Assembly: GCF_030247195.1 (NCBI RefSeq)
Contig: NC_080671.1
Coordinates: forward strand, 8,385,343-8,449,342
Direction of reading: 5' to 3'
DNA from: Topomyia yanbarensis
Taxonomy: Eukaryota > Arthropoda > Insecta > Diptera > Culicidae
Length of the DNA: 64,000 nucleotides
Both the position numbers and the translations under genes were made by a program. Within the stretch, counting starts at the first letter, position 1. Each line of letters begins with the position of its first letter. Below, in pieces: positions 10,626-23,110 of this stretch. Under the pieces are notes generated by a model that saw only the letters and a program-made list of their open reading frames with translations, was not told the origin of the DNA and ran no database searches.

Positions 10626-13100
10626 CATACAAAAGTTTCTTATCAAATGTACATGGGACAACTATGCGTAGAACGGCAGTAAATCGAATAGCGCAAAAGT
10701 TGAAGTCTACCGTGATCGCAAAAGTCCCTACCGTGATTGCGGCGCAAAACAATGCTTTTTCTTCAAATTCACCCCAGTCGGCAAGAATAAGAACAACGAT
10801 TGCTTTGCCATTTTGTGCTTTAATCAATGCACACTAGATCGAGTGGTCCGCTTGTAACTCTGATTCGCGCAGAAGTAGAAAGCAAAGCGATCCCTAATAA
10901 AAAACTATTATACACGAACCTTAACCCATATAGTCATACGATTCCACATACTGTTTGGATGATACCCTGAACAGATCGTTTGGCTCTTGAATCATTCGAT
11001 GTTTATTAGGGATTGCATACAGGCAATTTGGGAAAAATGTCTTAAATTTTCATTACGTTGGATTGTTAGACGTAGTGCTATGTAGTTTCTTATGGGGCTC
11101 GAACACGATACACGCAACGCTAAAATATACTGCTTTGATTGGTAGAAATAAATTTAATTTTGTTAATATATAAAATTATTTCTCCAATGAAAATGTTGAA
11201 AATTTTCTGTGGACCACTCTTGTGCACTTTTGAAATAACATTGATAGCTAAATTGGGATGCCTGGCGTCTCCAAACGAAACTTGGCGACAGAAATCTTCT
11301 GCTGACAAACAGAGCACAAAGATTGAGGTTATTGAAAAGTATGCTGCATTCCAACAACAAAGAATTGAGTCATCTCCATTAGACATTTTTCAATACATTT
11401 CAGGCTCTTACCCAACTTACCGAACATTCGCTACACTTACCGTAACACAAAACAAGTGTACAACTGAATGATCCAATCAGAGCGAGTTTCAACTTGCCAT
11501 GAAATCTAAGCAAATGCGCCGTATACCAACAGCAACTCTAGGATTCTAGGAAACAAATTCGTACCGAAACAATACTCACAAGTGTCGAAATAAAGGGAAT
11601 GTATCAATTACAAAACATCACTGAAACGATAATAATATTATGTACAAAAGCAATAGTATTATAAATATTACAGAGAAGAAACGAAAGAAAACCATACTTT
11701 GGTAGAAGGATGGACGGAAAAATGATCATTGAAAAAGGCACATGAATAGATGACTCTAGATTTTTACCTATATAGAGCAGCAGACCGAATATAAAAACTG
11801 TAAGCTACGAAAAGATCGGAAAAATACTATATATTAAAAAATAAATATGTATAAGCAAATGCAACTAGCACTCGGTACCGAGCACGGCGTGGACAGCACT
11901 CATCACGAATGTTCAGAACAAAACCAATCCAATCAAAAAGGTAAATCTGTAGTAGTAATTAGTAGTAGCAGAAGTAGTCGTACAAGTACTCAAACTAATA
12001 TCATCACCAAGTGACATCGTGCAAAGTAGAAACGCTTGTTAAAAAAGTAATGATTTTATTATTATACCTACAAATACATACCCCCTTAATCACGTACAAT
12101 CCAGACTTAGTTTGCGTTCGTTGTGTTAGTGAACGGAATGAACAGCTTCGCCAGCGAATGTATGAATAACAAACCATTTACTTTTAGTGATAACTGTGAT
12201 ATAGATGTCCTAATTGTCAATTTAAGCGAGATATTCAATAGTTTTTTCAATCTTTAGAATCATAAAAGTAACTAGATGAAACACATAGAAAAGAAAAAAA
12301 ACGTTCCGCAAATATAATAAAAGTGAATAAATGTTATAAAGAAAGGTGAGATGAGAGCGATATATTTTTGATGATCATTAACATGATTTAAAATGAAAAG
12401 AGATTTGTTAACGGATAAGTTAAGTTCCCCTACCAAGGAACTATTCTGAGATTTATTACGATTTTAACTAGCATTTATCAATACAATTGAATCGATAGGA
12501 ACACCAAACTTGGTTTAGTTCGCAATAGGAAAACTAATAGTGGAAAATAGTGAAGCTACACTGTTCTTTTCAAATCGAAAGAATGGATACTCTTATTTCG
12601 AGGACCAATGGTTTTACAAAGTCACACACTAACACCGAAGTCACTGATTTACACTATGGTAGTTGAGAACACTCACTCAAAGGAATCTTTATACTGTTTA
12701 GATAAGTGGTAGCATTTTTCTATTCGAGTTACACATAAATGTTAGCCAATTTCAATTATAACTTTTTAAAACATGTACCTTTGTGTATACTTTTGTAAAA
12801 CTGAAATCAAAAGCAAACTCATGAAGATATCGAAATTGAAGAAAATCAAATTACACCCCTCGCGATTGCAAATTATTCAAAGCCTACTGTCTATTTTAAA
12901 TCAAAACACATTCCGAAATGCAACAACACGGAAGACAGCAAAGAAAAACACGAATTCAAATCAAATGCAAAACAACTATGATATTCGAAATATATTATAT
13001 CTGAAAACTGAATTTAATAAATACTGACTTGTTTTAAAAAAAATTCACACCACTCATGTGTTGATATATTTGATCGAAAATCCCTGTACACGTGAGCGCT
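10626..13100. other. unassigned AT-rich DNA, possible host terminal exon and 3' UTR
   Basis: A plus-strand frame at 11139-11471 (110 codons, ending TGA at 11469-11471) is followed by about 1.5 kb of A-rich sequence. That sequence ends near 13012-13047 with AATAAA, then 'tactgacttg' and an A-run. This arrangement resembles a last exon plus 3' UTR with a poly(A) signal. I recognise no protein family in the frame and see no firm splice site, so this is only a possibility. Confidence 0.25.
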
Positions 13101-14279
13101 TTGTTGTTCCACCGTCGCCTACATATTGCGATGCTCGAATAGCTAGCATATTACGTAGAGTGGGACTAAACCTATCATTTGCAGTTACATTATTTTCAAT
13201 AAATATGGTACAATTCGATTATTAAATATCAGTTCTGAAAACGAAAATTCAACAGCTAATTTGCCTCCAATTAGCAATCAGCGATGGAATGTTATCATAA
13301 TTGCGGATTATAACTATTAAACATTCCTTCCCACACTGTTGTATGCGTACAAACCCCCATTCCAATGGAGTGCAGTGCCTACTGCCGCCACCCAGGTTGA
13401 CACTGGAGGCGTATTGAACCGAACCGGCGAAACGAAAAATCATCATTAGCTTATCAATTTTTCACGCTTGCAGGTACATGTTTACAACGCAATTTAATTG
13501 AGCAGACATTATTTCTCCAATCAGGTGTGAATTGTTGAAATCACAGCTCATTATGCTTACGTGGAACATATTTGCTATGAAGTGATTATATGCTGGTAAG
13601 TGTCAACTACAGGCTTGCTGAATTAATTTCTGGGAAACAAAAACGTACCATTATCGCAAGTATTGTAGTCGTTGATATTCACATTTGTGTGTACGGTATC
13701 GAAGTCCGTTTTGTCTAGAATAAAAACAGGTGTATACAAGATTACATATCTCATATCGCAGTTGGCAAACACCTGATATTTCGTCGTTTTTAGAGGGAGT
13801 TAGGATCAAAAATTGGTCAAATAACCATGTGTGTAGTGTGGCCAAACTTTATATTGAAAAACAAATCCCGTTCCTCCTACAAATTCATTTCACACAGAAT
13901 AAAGAAAAAATATTCACTCAAGCATCCTTTCAAGCGAATGCGAATTGCCGGGTCTTTCATTTGACTTCTTCCATCACATTTTTGCATAGCCTCCTTAGAT
14001 GCTTTCATCGCCGCAGAACACCAGTTTGCCTCGAACTGCATCTCACTGACAACTGTCCGCGTCTTCCTGAGTGCCCGCTTGACTATTGTTACTATGTTTT
14101 AATTGCCGCAAGGTTCTACTGTATCGATTTTGTTGGCTATTTTCGGCAAATTTGAGACTAAGAGAAACGAAAGCAATGAAATTGAAAGACGGATAGGTAT
14201 TCTAGAGCGAATCAGTTATAAACTTAGAACGGAAAACTAGAACTAGGCAGGCTCATATGGGCATGACTATTGTTCATTA
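13101..14279. other. no recognisable gene
   Basis: Contains a plus-strand open frame of 141 codons at 13730-14155 with no recognisable motif. The other strand is interrupted by stops. Probably degenerate repeat or intergenic DNA. Confidence 0.35.
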
Positions 14280-14990
14280 TTTTTTCTTTTGGGTGAAATT
14301 TTGACATGTTGGGTGGGTTCATGTCCTTGGGTACTAACTGGACGTTGTTCACAGCATATCACTTCAAGGCCTTCTTCCGTAATAACAATGTGCAAAATCC
14401 GGCCAAAACAGAACGGAACATTTGTGTTGCTTGAGAAAGGCAAGAGACGTTTTTCCAGGCACTAAAGCATATAAATCTCCCGGTTGATGGTCCCGGTTGC
14501 GAGAACCCCGGAACAGATGGCTTATTACACGAGATATTCCTTTGTGAACTTCGACAGCTTAATGTGTTTGAAAAGCTCTGCCTCTTCCAGTCGATGTATA
14601 ATATTCCTTTCCAAAAAGCTGTTTGAAATCTCTTTTGGCGTAGGTTTCATCATCCTGTACCACGCAATAAAACTTCGTCACCAGCTCCATATACAGCTTC
14701 CTCAATCGTTCTCTGGCCGGTTTATTTTGCTTATCGCCAAGATTTATGCCACCACCTAAGTAGACAGTCCGGCTCAATTTTTAGCTCGATGAACGGTTGC
14801 TTACGAGATCTCAAACAGAGAAGTTGAGATTCCGCTTGAAACAATTGGTCACATTTTTCGTCATTTTTACCGCTTCCGGTTTTCGTTTTCCCCCGATCAT
14901 TTCTTCTTGGCTGTCGACAAACGCTTTTCGAACACTTTTATTATATTGGCGATGGTTGATTTGATCACCGAATAGGGAACAGCCGGCCAT
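14280..14990 (-). pseudogene. mariner-type transposase relic
   Basis: On the minus strand the pieces read in order: KFYCVVQDDETYAKRDFKQL (first catalytic Asp region), then SVLFWPDFAHCYY (second Asp region), then QLVPKDMNPPN just before 14280. This is the spacing and wording of Tc1/mariner DDE transposases common in mosquitoes. The frame changes at least twice, and the DNA-binding N-terminus (towards 14990) is poorly preserved. I found no terminal inverted repeats. A second relic of the same type lies at 17144-17820. Confidence 0.7.
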
Positions 14991-15239
14991 CGAGGCTTCT
15001 TATTAACATTTCATTGATTATTTCCAAAGTTTGCGGTACTAAGCAAGCGTACAAAAAGTATAAAAGATATCCTAAATCAATGTGAAGAAATTCACTGCGA
15101 AATGTTAATGACAAGTTGGCATTTCCACTTTCCCTACCAGACACGTTTCCATAATTGGATTACATGCCAAATTGCAAACGACATGCGTAATAAATGTAAT
15201 AAACACGACGTCAAGGGCTTTTAATCCATCGGCGTCCCA

Positions 15240-15945
15240 GAAGAAGAATAGATGGGAGAAGAGCAATACTGGCAAAGACCGACTACCATAGGAGCGATTC
15301 AAACTTGAAAAAGTGACGCAGAGTACTGCACTGGATGATTTTGAAGAAAGGACTAGGAGTGCGGTTTTACGAATTTTCAGCTTACGATGGCTCTATATTT
15401 TCTGACGGGGTGAAATTTTGGAGTGTTCAAACCTTCATGAGACCTCAAGAAGTCACTTTTGGACGTATTCGTCAATGTAGATTTGTCTGTAGACGGTTCC
15501 AGATTTAATAAAAAAAAACTTGCTTATTTTGACACATCTACAGCTCGCTTGCCACACAATAAACTTTTTGTGTTATTCGACAGTTTCATCTTAGGTTAAT
15601 TCAAAAAATTTCCTACTTGAAAGTTTGCTTTTTTTTAATAGGTTTTCTAAACCAATGCTTTGAAAGTTATACCTTAGAGTGGAAGAGCCAGTATATCAAT
15701 ATGTACATGCTGTGTACATTAGTGTAGAATTAGACTTAATCCTTTACGGCTATTGAACAACCGCCAGAAGAAACCTAAAACGTTGGTACACAATCGGGAA
15801 TAGCAAATCAGAAAAGGTGACTATACGTCAGTGATTCACTCAATATAGAATGGATAAAGGCTATGATGCCAAACCTTAAGGTCCGTCCAGGTTAAGTCTT
15901 CGGTACGGATCAATACCTTTTTAGCCCACCGGACACCACACGGTA
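15240..15945 (-). mobile_element. partial inverted copy of the 20012-21938 LINE derivative
   Basis: Read on the minus strand from 15945 it matches 20012-20850 in order: CCGTGTGGTGTCCGG, then 'gtaccgaagacttaa', 'ggacggaccttaagg', 'gtgtaccaacgtttt', 'cttctggcgg' and 'ggtagtcggt'. Similarity ends near 15240, so the 3' part is missing or replaced. A 17-base A-run (15966-15982) lies just upstream of its 5' end. Confidence 0.7.
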
Positions 15946-16649
15946 ATACACACAACCAGAATATGAAAAAAAAAAAAAAAAACATTTATACACGCGAAGT
16001 TCCATATAAGCTTGCACACGCGACAACGTCCGCGCATTCCAACACGGTAACATACAAACCCTCGAGCTCTTTGCGATCATCTACGCAAACCTACTCCCAC
16101 GATCTCGTAAAACGTGAAAACGACCCGTTGATTGACGCTTAATAAAAACGATCGATCCCACGCGATCATGGAATCTCCTTGCCCCTGAGCTATACACAAT
16201 CAGAATCCCGGTCCGCTGCAAATGACCTTAAGCAGTGCTTCAGTGGGTGACATTTCCCGACTCGTCTGCAATTGTAGGGATTGCTTCTGACAGAAGGGAT
16301 TCTGGATAATATTTCCAGTGAATAATTTTGGGATCTGATACAGAATTCAAAATTAGAAAACGAAGTTTTGTATGTTCAAGAAAAATCTATAGTCCGAAGC
16401 TGGACTTCAGAATCAAGAAAATCTTTTTTGGCTGAAGAGAAGATTCTAGAACCACGAATCAGATTCCAGAGGAACCGACGTCATGTCACAGCGGTCATTG
16501 ACTTTAAAACGTGTGGAATTCTCCCGCTCGTACTGCAACTGGAACACTTATCAAAAGAGAAAAGATTTCCAGATACGATTTCACCATGTTTGAAATGTGG
16601 GACTGGTACAGTTTAGTTATCGTGTTTTGCTAGAAAAAATTATCTACAG
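15946..16649. other. no gene seen; A-run and degenerate ATTCT-rich DNA
   Basis: Contains the 15966-15982 A-run. At about 16260-16480 there is loosely periodic sequence rich in GGATTCT/AGAATC words, similar in texture to 47815-48110. The open frame at 16368-16616 runs through this and has no recognisable motif. Confidence 0.4.
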
Positions 16650-16930
16650 CAACAACAAGACACACTTCGTTGAACATGATAACGTTAAGGTCAAGATCCC
16701 CATCTACATGGAGGACAATGAAGTCGACGTTAAACTGCTGCATGATTTATCTCCTAGTACAACCTGTTAGCGCAATCCGGAGATTCATGGCGCAATACGG
16801 CGAAGTTGGTATTCGGGCTATAAGAATGTGACTAAAGCGTCCTTTGTGACCCTGGAACATGGCACCTGTGCTAGATCTTTTGAAGTAATAGAGGAAGAAC
16901 GGCTCCTTTCATTTTGCAAACCTTGACCAA
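16650..16930 (+). pseudogene. ORF1-like relic, N-terminal part
   Basis: The plus-strand frame reads FVEHDNVKVKIPIYMEDNEV, then LLHDLSPSTT, then a stop. It parallels the minus-strand relic at 4577-4860. It probably belongs to the ORF1 family seen at 491-1483, but it ends before any knuckle. Confidence 0.5.
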
Positions 16931-17143
16931 CAAATCTATCAGGCACGTAAAATTGGTAGCAATTGTTTATTATTCGTTGCTAAGTTCGTTTCTAGGATTG
17001 TTACTACCAGCATCTTTTATTGTTTATGAGTAGAAATGTTTTAGGATTTTTAAATCAAGCAACGCCACCTAGATTGGAAGAAACCATCTTGTTAAATGGA
17101 CTAGAAAAATTATCAGAAGTCACTTAGTATTTGTACGTTAGGG

Positions 17144-17820
17144 TCAATTTGTTAGTGTGTGGAAATCCATTTTTACCTCATTGCATTTTACATTAGAGGG
17201 ATTAAGATCCATTGCCGTGAAATGGACCTCTAAGCTTTGTACCACTCCATAGTTATCGTGAAACTTCAAAAATGAAAGTAGAAGCATTTGGAGGCATTCA
17301 TTCAAGTACACTTGCCCATTGAGAGTTCTGGTTGTCAAGAAAGGGGTGCTTCTCGTTCCATAAAAGCTAATTCCATGCCAAAACACTTTTTGGACTTTGT
17401 AGGTGTGTCTTGCATCTTGCATAAATTTTTTACTTAATTGCTGTTTTTCCGCGTCTCTCACTGAACTATTGGGTTTTCCCGTGAAAGCTTCGACTACCTA
17501 TCGACGACCAAATGTTCGTTGTACCGTTTCAAAAAAGAACTTACCGTATGTTGAACTATTCCCAACTTCTTGCTAATGCTCGCTGAGAGAGAGATCCGGA
17601 TTTTCTAGGTAATGCGCAAAATTTGTTTATGCCGCTAATGTTTTTTATCGGAACCATTTTCGCAAACGTTCCACAATTGCTTGTGAAACTTATACAATGT
17701 AAACTTATACAATGTAAAACATTGAACTAATTTCACTCAAAAATTCAATATAAAATCCCGAATGGAAAAAAAAGTTACAGCAATTTGACTATGATGCAAT
17801 TTCATTCCGTACACCCTTTA
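17144..17820 (-). pseudogene. mariner-type transposase relic
   Basis: The minus strand starts near 17657 with MVPIKNISGINKF, then a degraded helix-turn-helix. It continues in the open part 17461-17144: YKVQKVFWHGISFYGTRSTP, LNGQVYLNECLQMLLLSFL and VHFTAMDLNPSN. The order matches mosquito mariner transposases, and LNGQVYLNECLQ is a strong family signature. The second catalytic block is largely deleted and the frame is broken several times. The sequence 'agggtgtacggaatgaaatt' near 17817 (minus strand) could be the 5' terminal repeat; I found no partner for it. Confidence 0.65.
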
Positions 17821-18088
17821 TTAAGATATAATACGCTCTTGCAGATATGTGATTTTTGCTGTAGAAAATTCTAAACCTGCGTGTTATGTGAATAGAGGCA
17901 CTTAACATACCTTAAAAACTAACTTTTAAACTATAAAGGGAGCTAATCGTTGTAATTGATAATTGCAACGATTTTTGTTGGAAATTGCTTAGGACGCTTA
18001 ATTTTCAGAATTTTTGTTCTGAATCCTTTCTTTCTGGTAGCACAACTTACCCAAATAGGCTTTGCATATAACATTGCCGGTCTCACTA

Positions 18089-19802
18089 CAGGTATACCTC
18101 AATTTAACATACATTTTCCGATTCAATCATGTACGTTAAATCGAATTTTATGTAAAATCGAAACACAAAAGAAATATTTGTTTTCGAATAGAATTATTTT
18201 CTTTTATTCATCACACGAAATATTTACGATGATATTACTGATTGTATCCACCTAACAGTGACATAGAAACCACATATGCTCAATTGAACAATTAGATTGC
18301 TCTTCTGAACATAAACAACATATTTATCTTAACCTTGCCAAGTATTCGCCAATTCTAACAGATATTCATTTTATAAAGTTCGTCGCAAAATTTTCTCAGA
18401 ATTCAGGATAACTTATAAGAATAGTCAACAAAGTTGGATTAACCATTGTGTGCATGAAGAGCACAATGCCTAATTTTAGTAAGTAAGAAAATTTGTGTTT
18501 CTATTTTGTCTCATCTTTATCTTGGTAGACCAACCTGTCCGTCAGATAATCGCAGAATTCAAAAAAAGAACACTACTTGAGTTCACGACCAAACGACTAG
18601 TCACGAAGTTTTGTAAGCACAGGAGTTCTACTTGCAGAAAAAGCAACCAAATCGAGCCATTGTAGCGCTATAGTTCTCCTTAAGGAAAAAGTTGGATTAA
18701 ATCATTTTGTTCACGACAGATACAATACCTCAGTTTAAAAGTCGAAATCATCAGAATAAATAAGACATTTTAATAACAATACAAAAAATATTAAAAAAAA
18801 GTTTAATCCTTATGTATGACGAGGAGGATCTATCTCCTTTTTTACACATTTTATTAGCTTATTATTTATTGGATTTATATCCTAGATTTCTATTTAAACG
18901 TGAACATTTATTATGGTACTCCTGGGAGCCAAGTATCCAGAGTTTTCGATCATCTTAAATCGTACGCAAATGCCAGTACAGTTCATTCGAATCCCAATCT
19001 CTACTAACGACCATTCTCTATCCGTTGCAGTTGTTGAGAGTAATATATACAGATATACAGAATACGCAGTAATATATGAAGAATATAATCACAATCAGTG
19101 TCGGACTAACTTTGCTTTTGTGTGCTTCCTCTGTTTAGATTAAGTAATGACTGGCACCGGTATTGATAAATAAACACCGTGAGCTTACCAGGAGTCGTAC
19201 ATTGAAGGAAGACTTGTATCTTCCATCATTATCGTCTATTGCATTTTTTTGCGATCCATAATGAAGTTGTCGAGCTTACGTTCTTTTAAGCTCTAGTTGG
19301 GTGCGTTAACATCGAGGAACTGTCATGACTTCAATACAAATTTCTAACAGTTTCGTAATAACTGCTACAGTCCCAATGCCTATTAGTGGAACTCACCGTC
19401 CGCCAACATCTCGTCATCGCCCTATACCTTCCATCAACCATATCTTTCCAGTTATTTATTTTTAGCTTACACATAAAAACCCATAAAACTATTATCAGGA
19501 AATAACTTGAACCACAAATTCGTGTATTCATTTTACTGTGCGGTATCAAAATAAGAATGTCTTTGTATCTCAGAATCTTAAACATAATCTAGCGAAAAAA
19601 CGAAAATAAATTATGTTTCTTTAAGCATTGGAAGTGGATCATAGAATAAAATTGATATTGATTCTTAACATTTCGTTTTAGTAACATGGACATTAATTTT
19701 TTTTTGCATGTATGTAAAATCGAGGTAAAAATTACGTTAAATCGAAATATGTTAAATCGAGGGTATGTTAAATCGTGAGTATGTTAAATCGAGGTATACC
19801 TG
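18089..19802. mobile_element. pogo/Tigger-like non-autonomous DNA transposon with TA duplication
   Basis: The left end is CAGGTATACCTCAATTTAAC. The right end is the reverse complement of CAGGTATACCTCGATTTAAC, one mismatch in 20. TA dinucleotides flank both ends (18087-18088 and 19803-19804). Near the right end the word 'tatgttaaatcg' is repeated, as subterminal repeats often are in pogo-like elements. The 1.7 kb interior holds only unsupported frames (18913-19143 plus, 19331-19585 minus), so transposase must act in trans. Confidence 0.85.
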
Positions 19803-19986
19803 TATTTGTTTCTAAATTAATAGTTTGTTCTTTAGGTAGGCCTAGAATTTCAGTTTATAAGTGGATTTGAACATTTTATATATTTGTGGCATTTTGTTTG
19901 AATGTGAGCCTTGAAAATAAGCAAACAAAAAAATTATTAATATGATTATTATTTGATTTAAGTGAAAAAGTTCTCGGTTTATGCAG

Positions 19987-20011
19987 AAAAAAAAATAATT
20001 GTGCTTTTATC
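19987..20011 (+). repeat. left copy of a 25-bp target-site duplication
   Basis: Nine A's followed by TAATTGTGCTTTTATC. Repeated exactly at 21939-21963, bracketing the LINE derivative. Some of the A's may belong to the element's tail. Confidence 0.85.
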
Positions 20012-21938
20012 AAGCCGTGTGGTGTCCGGCGGGCTGAAATCTTTTTGCACTATTTCAACCAAGAATAGAACCTCTGGGAACTGCTCCCATGTCGTAAGAG
20101 GCGACTAACAACATGTTAGGAGTTCCTAGGCCGAGGTTTTGTTCCGTACCGAAGACTTAATCTGGACGGACCTTAAGGTTTTCCATATTACCCTCTTTCC
20201 ACTCTGTATTTAGTGAATCACTGACATATACCTTTTCTGATTCGCCTTTCTTGATTGTGTACCAACGTTTTAAGTTTCTTCTGGCGGTTGTATATTAGCC
20301 GTAAATGACGAAATCTAATTCTACACTAAGTAACAGAATATATTAATATACCGGCACTTCCACGCCAAGGTTTAACTTCCAAAGCTTTGGCTTAAAAACC
20401 GTTTTTAAAAAATGGAAACTTTCATGTAGGAAATTTATTGAATTGGCCTAAGATGGAGCTGTCGAATTTCACAAAAAGCTTTTTATGTTGCAAGTGATCT
20501 GTAGTTGTGTTAAATTAGGTATTTTTCTATTATATTTGGAACCGTCTACCGACAAATCTACATTTACGAATACCTCCAAAAGTGACTTCTTGAGGTCTCA
20601 TGAAGGCCTGACACTAGCTTTATGATACTTTTGCTTTTCTAAACAGTAATAAAAATCTCAACATTCAAGAACTTCACTTTGTCAGAAAATGTAGGGCCAT
20701 CGGAAGCTAAAACTTCGTAAAATCGCACTCCTGGTCCTTTTTTCAGTGCAGTACTCTACGTCACTCGTTCAAATTTGCACCGCTCTTATGGTAGTCGGTA
20801 TTTGCTAGTATTACTGTTCTCCCATCCATCCTGGTAGTCAAACGGTGGGATAGCAAAATTCTTACAAGTTTCCTATCTCATGCCTCCACGCGATTCTAAG
20901 TCTATTGATGACATTTGGTCCTTAGACCGCAAAATGAGAGGGTGCGAACAGAATGAGAGGGTGCGAACAGATCTAGTCGAGAAAACATTGCCGTAAAAAT
21001 GAATAGTTGATCGGAAATTAGCCCCAATACGACTAATCTGACTAGTATCTATGAACACGGCTCAATACGTATTGAAAATTCGCCGCGTCTGTTTTTATGA
21101 ACCTAATTTAAAGCTCCGTTATTGCTAACAAGCCCGTGCATCAGATTAACAATCCTTTATATTTCCCTTCAGTGTTCGGTATTATCGCTCGTATACTTGT
21201 ATTCCACAAACAATCCGATATGGAAAATAAGAAATACTTTCCTAGATTTATAACATCTCTCGCTATTTTTGCCTGTATAATGTGTTATCACTCGGTAGTT
21301 TTCAAGCCAATAAATATATCGTAGAGAAGAAGTAGCGAGTTCTGTCCAAATACTGTTGCAATAAATAGTGATCCGGCCCATTACGCAGATAAGATTAGCT
21401 TTTCCAGGCAATACTCCCACGATCGGCTGTGTGGAGTTCAAATTGTTTTTGTTTAGGGAACATAGTATACTCTCGGTAGCCGGCTGCCCAGAGTTTAAAA
21501 ATAACCAAAAACTAAACAAGATCATCTCTTTTTCGAGTGATCGTGCACTCGAAGACTAACTAAACAACTACCTAATAAAATATGCTTTACAGGTCGCATC
21601 GTTTGCTTGGAGCGAATCCTAGACCTGATACCCTTCCAAACCACCAACTCCGCGACACCTATGGAAGAGTCTGATGAATCGTCGTCCTTCCGTTAAGTAG
21701 GTGGAGCATCAACACTTCCTGTCTACCTTATCCTTTATCCTTCCCCGTGAACGATGGAGATGGGGGCGGCCGGCAATGATGGCTATCATGCTGTTGAGGT
21801 TTTAATATGGGTCGGATTGGTATGAATTCCTACTTACCACTTCCTAAGCAACTCTTATTAGATAATCAGCAGTCAAACATGATGAAGTCAGTGTGCAATC
21901 CGCCAAAATCATCGTCACAACGCAACGCAACGCAACGC
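20012..21938 (+). mobile_element. ORF-less LINE derivative with intact 5' end, tandem-repeat tail and perfect target duplication
   Basis: Begins with AAGCCGTGTGGTGTCCGGCG, a 5' motif also seen near 26735 in the LOA-like element, followed by 'gtcgtaagaggcgacta'. It ends with four copies of the CGCAA/ACGCA word. Exact 25-bp direct repeats (19987-20011 and 21939-21963) flank it, which is the mark of target-primed reverse transcription. Its 1,927 bp contain no credible endonuclease or reverse transcriptase, so it is a non-autonomous or internally deleted derivative. An inverted partial copy with the same 5' end lies at 15240-15945. Confidence 0.8.
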
Positions 21939-21963
21939 AAAAAAAAATAATTGTGCTTTTATC
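21939..21963 (+). repeat. right copy of the 25-bp target-site duplication
   Basis: Identical to 19987-20011. Removing 20012-21963 restores one uninterrupted copy. Confidence 0.85.
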
Positions 21964-22179
21964 GCGTCATTGGAATTTTTCCATTTATTTAAAGCTTCGT
22001 TGCAGTCAACTGCGCACTTTTACCTGAAGCAGAGATGCCAGTGTCATCTCAGAAAAGTGACATTATAAAGCCTGTGGGCAGATTCGGACGATCGGCAGTA
22101 ACAATATTATACAAGGAGCAACGCCTGCTGAGACTGCTAAATTGATTCACGATTTTGACAATTTACCTGTCAGTGAAGC

Positions 22180-22610
22180 TGGTTTAGATAATTTTTAATT
22201 ATCGTAGTCATGGAAATGGAAAATTCAAATCCCATATCTTTGCAATTAATCCGTTGTGACCAACGCTGTCGAAAGCTTTTTTAATGTCTAGAACAGCAAC
22301 TCCAGTGAAATAGCCTTTGTGATGTTAGTTACTCTAACAAGTTGATGAGTAGTTTGATATCCAATACGAAATCCAAATTTCTCAGGAAGAAAAATAGAAT
22401 CCTCATTGATATGTGACGTCATTCTAGTTAGGATGATTTTTTTTCAAATAATTTACTAATAGAACAGAGTAAACTAATTGATCGATAGCTAGATACTTCT
22501 GCTGGATTCCCTAGTAACATTTACAATTTTATGGTACTCTTGAAGCCCGCCTTAAAACATAGATTGCACTTGTAGATAGATTGTGCAATAAAACTAGAAA
22601 TGCTACTTGG
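22180..22610 (-). pseudogene. Jockey/CR1-like LINE reverse transcriptase, distal part
   Basis: Minus-strand pieces in order: NPAEVSSYRSISLLCSISK, then PEKFGFRIGYQTTHQLVRV, then VAVLDIKKAFDSVGHNGLI (motif A with the catalytic Asp). This is standard non-LTR reverse transcriptase wording. The frame shifts between pieces. The upstream half is at 25709-26170, displaced by the hAT insertion, whose 8-bp duplication sits exactly at 22603-22610. Confidence 0.75.
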
Positions 22611-23110
22611 CAGTGGTGGCGCTAAGGGGGGGGGGGGGGGGGTGCAAAGGGGACGGCCGCTCCGAGCGGCAAAATCAGGGGGCGGCATTTTCTAAACAAC
22701 AAATTTTTTTTCATTTTTTAGTAATTTTTCAAGTTTTATAAATCACGATAAAAATCAAGTGCGAGTGAAACACTTGAATTTATACCTATTATTTTCGCAT
22801 CTGTTGACAATTAAAAAGGTAGGGGATTGAGACGACGGATGCGATAGAACAAAACTATATACATATTGATCAGTCAAAAAGATTCAACGGAGATTAGTTT
22901 CCGAACGTACTTGTAGTAGTGTGAGTATGCAGACTAATTTACTGAAATTAAACCAGGGAGCTCTACCATATACAGGGTGTTTGGTTCATTGTTATGAATC
23001 TCTCGAGGCGTGATAGTGAATCATATTTAGCGAACAAATCGTTCTACACAAACTATCAAATCTCAACTGTCACAGAAATATTGAACTGTAAACAACTTGT
23101 TTGTCTTTAA

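Noticed and set aside
13730..14155. 141-codon plus-strand frame
   Set aside because: No recognisable domain, and it lies beside a mariner relic. Length alone is not enough in an AT-rich genome.
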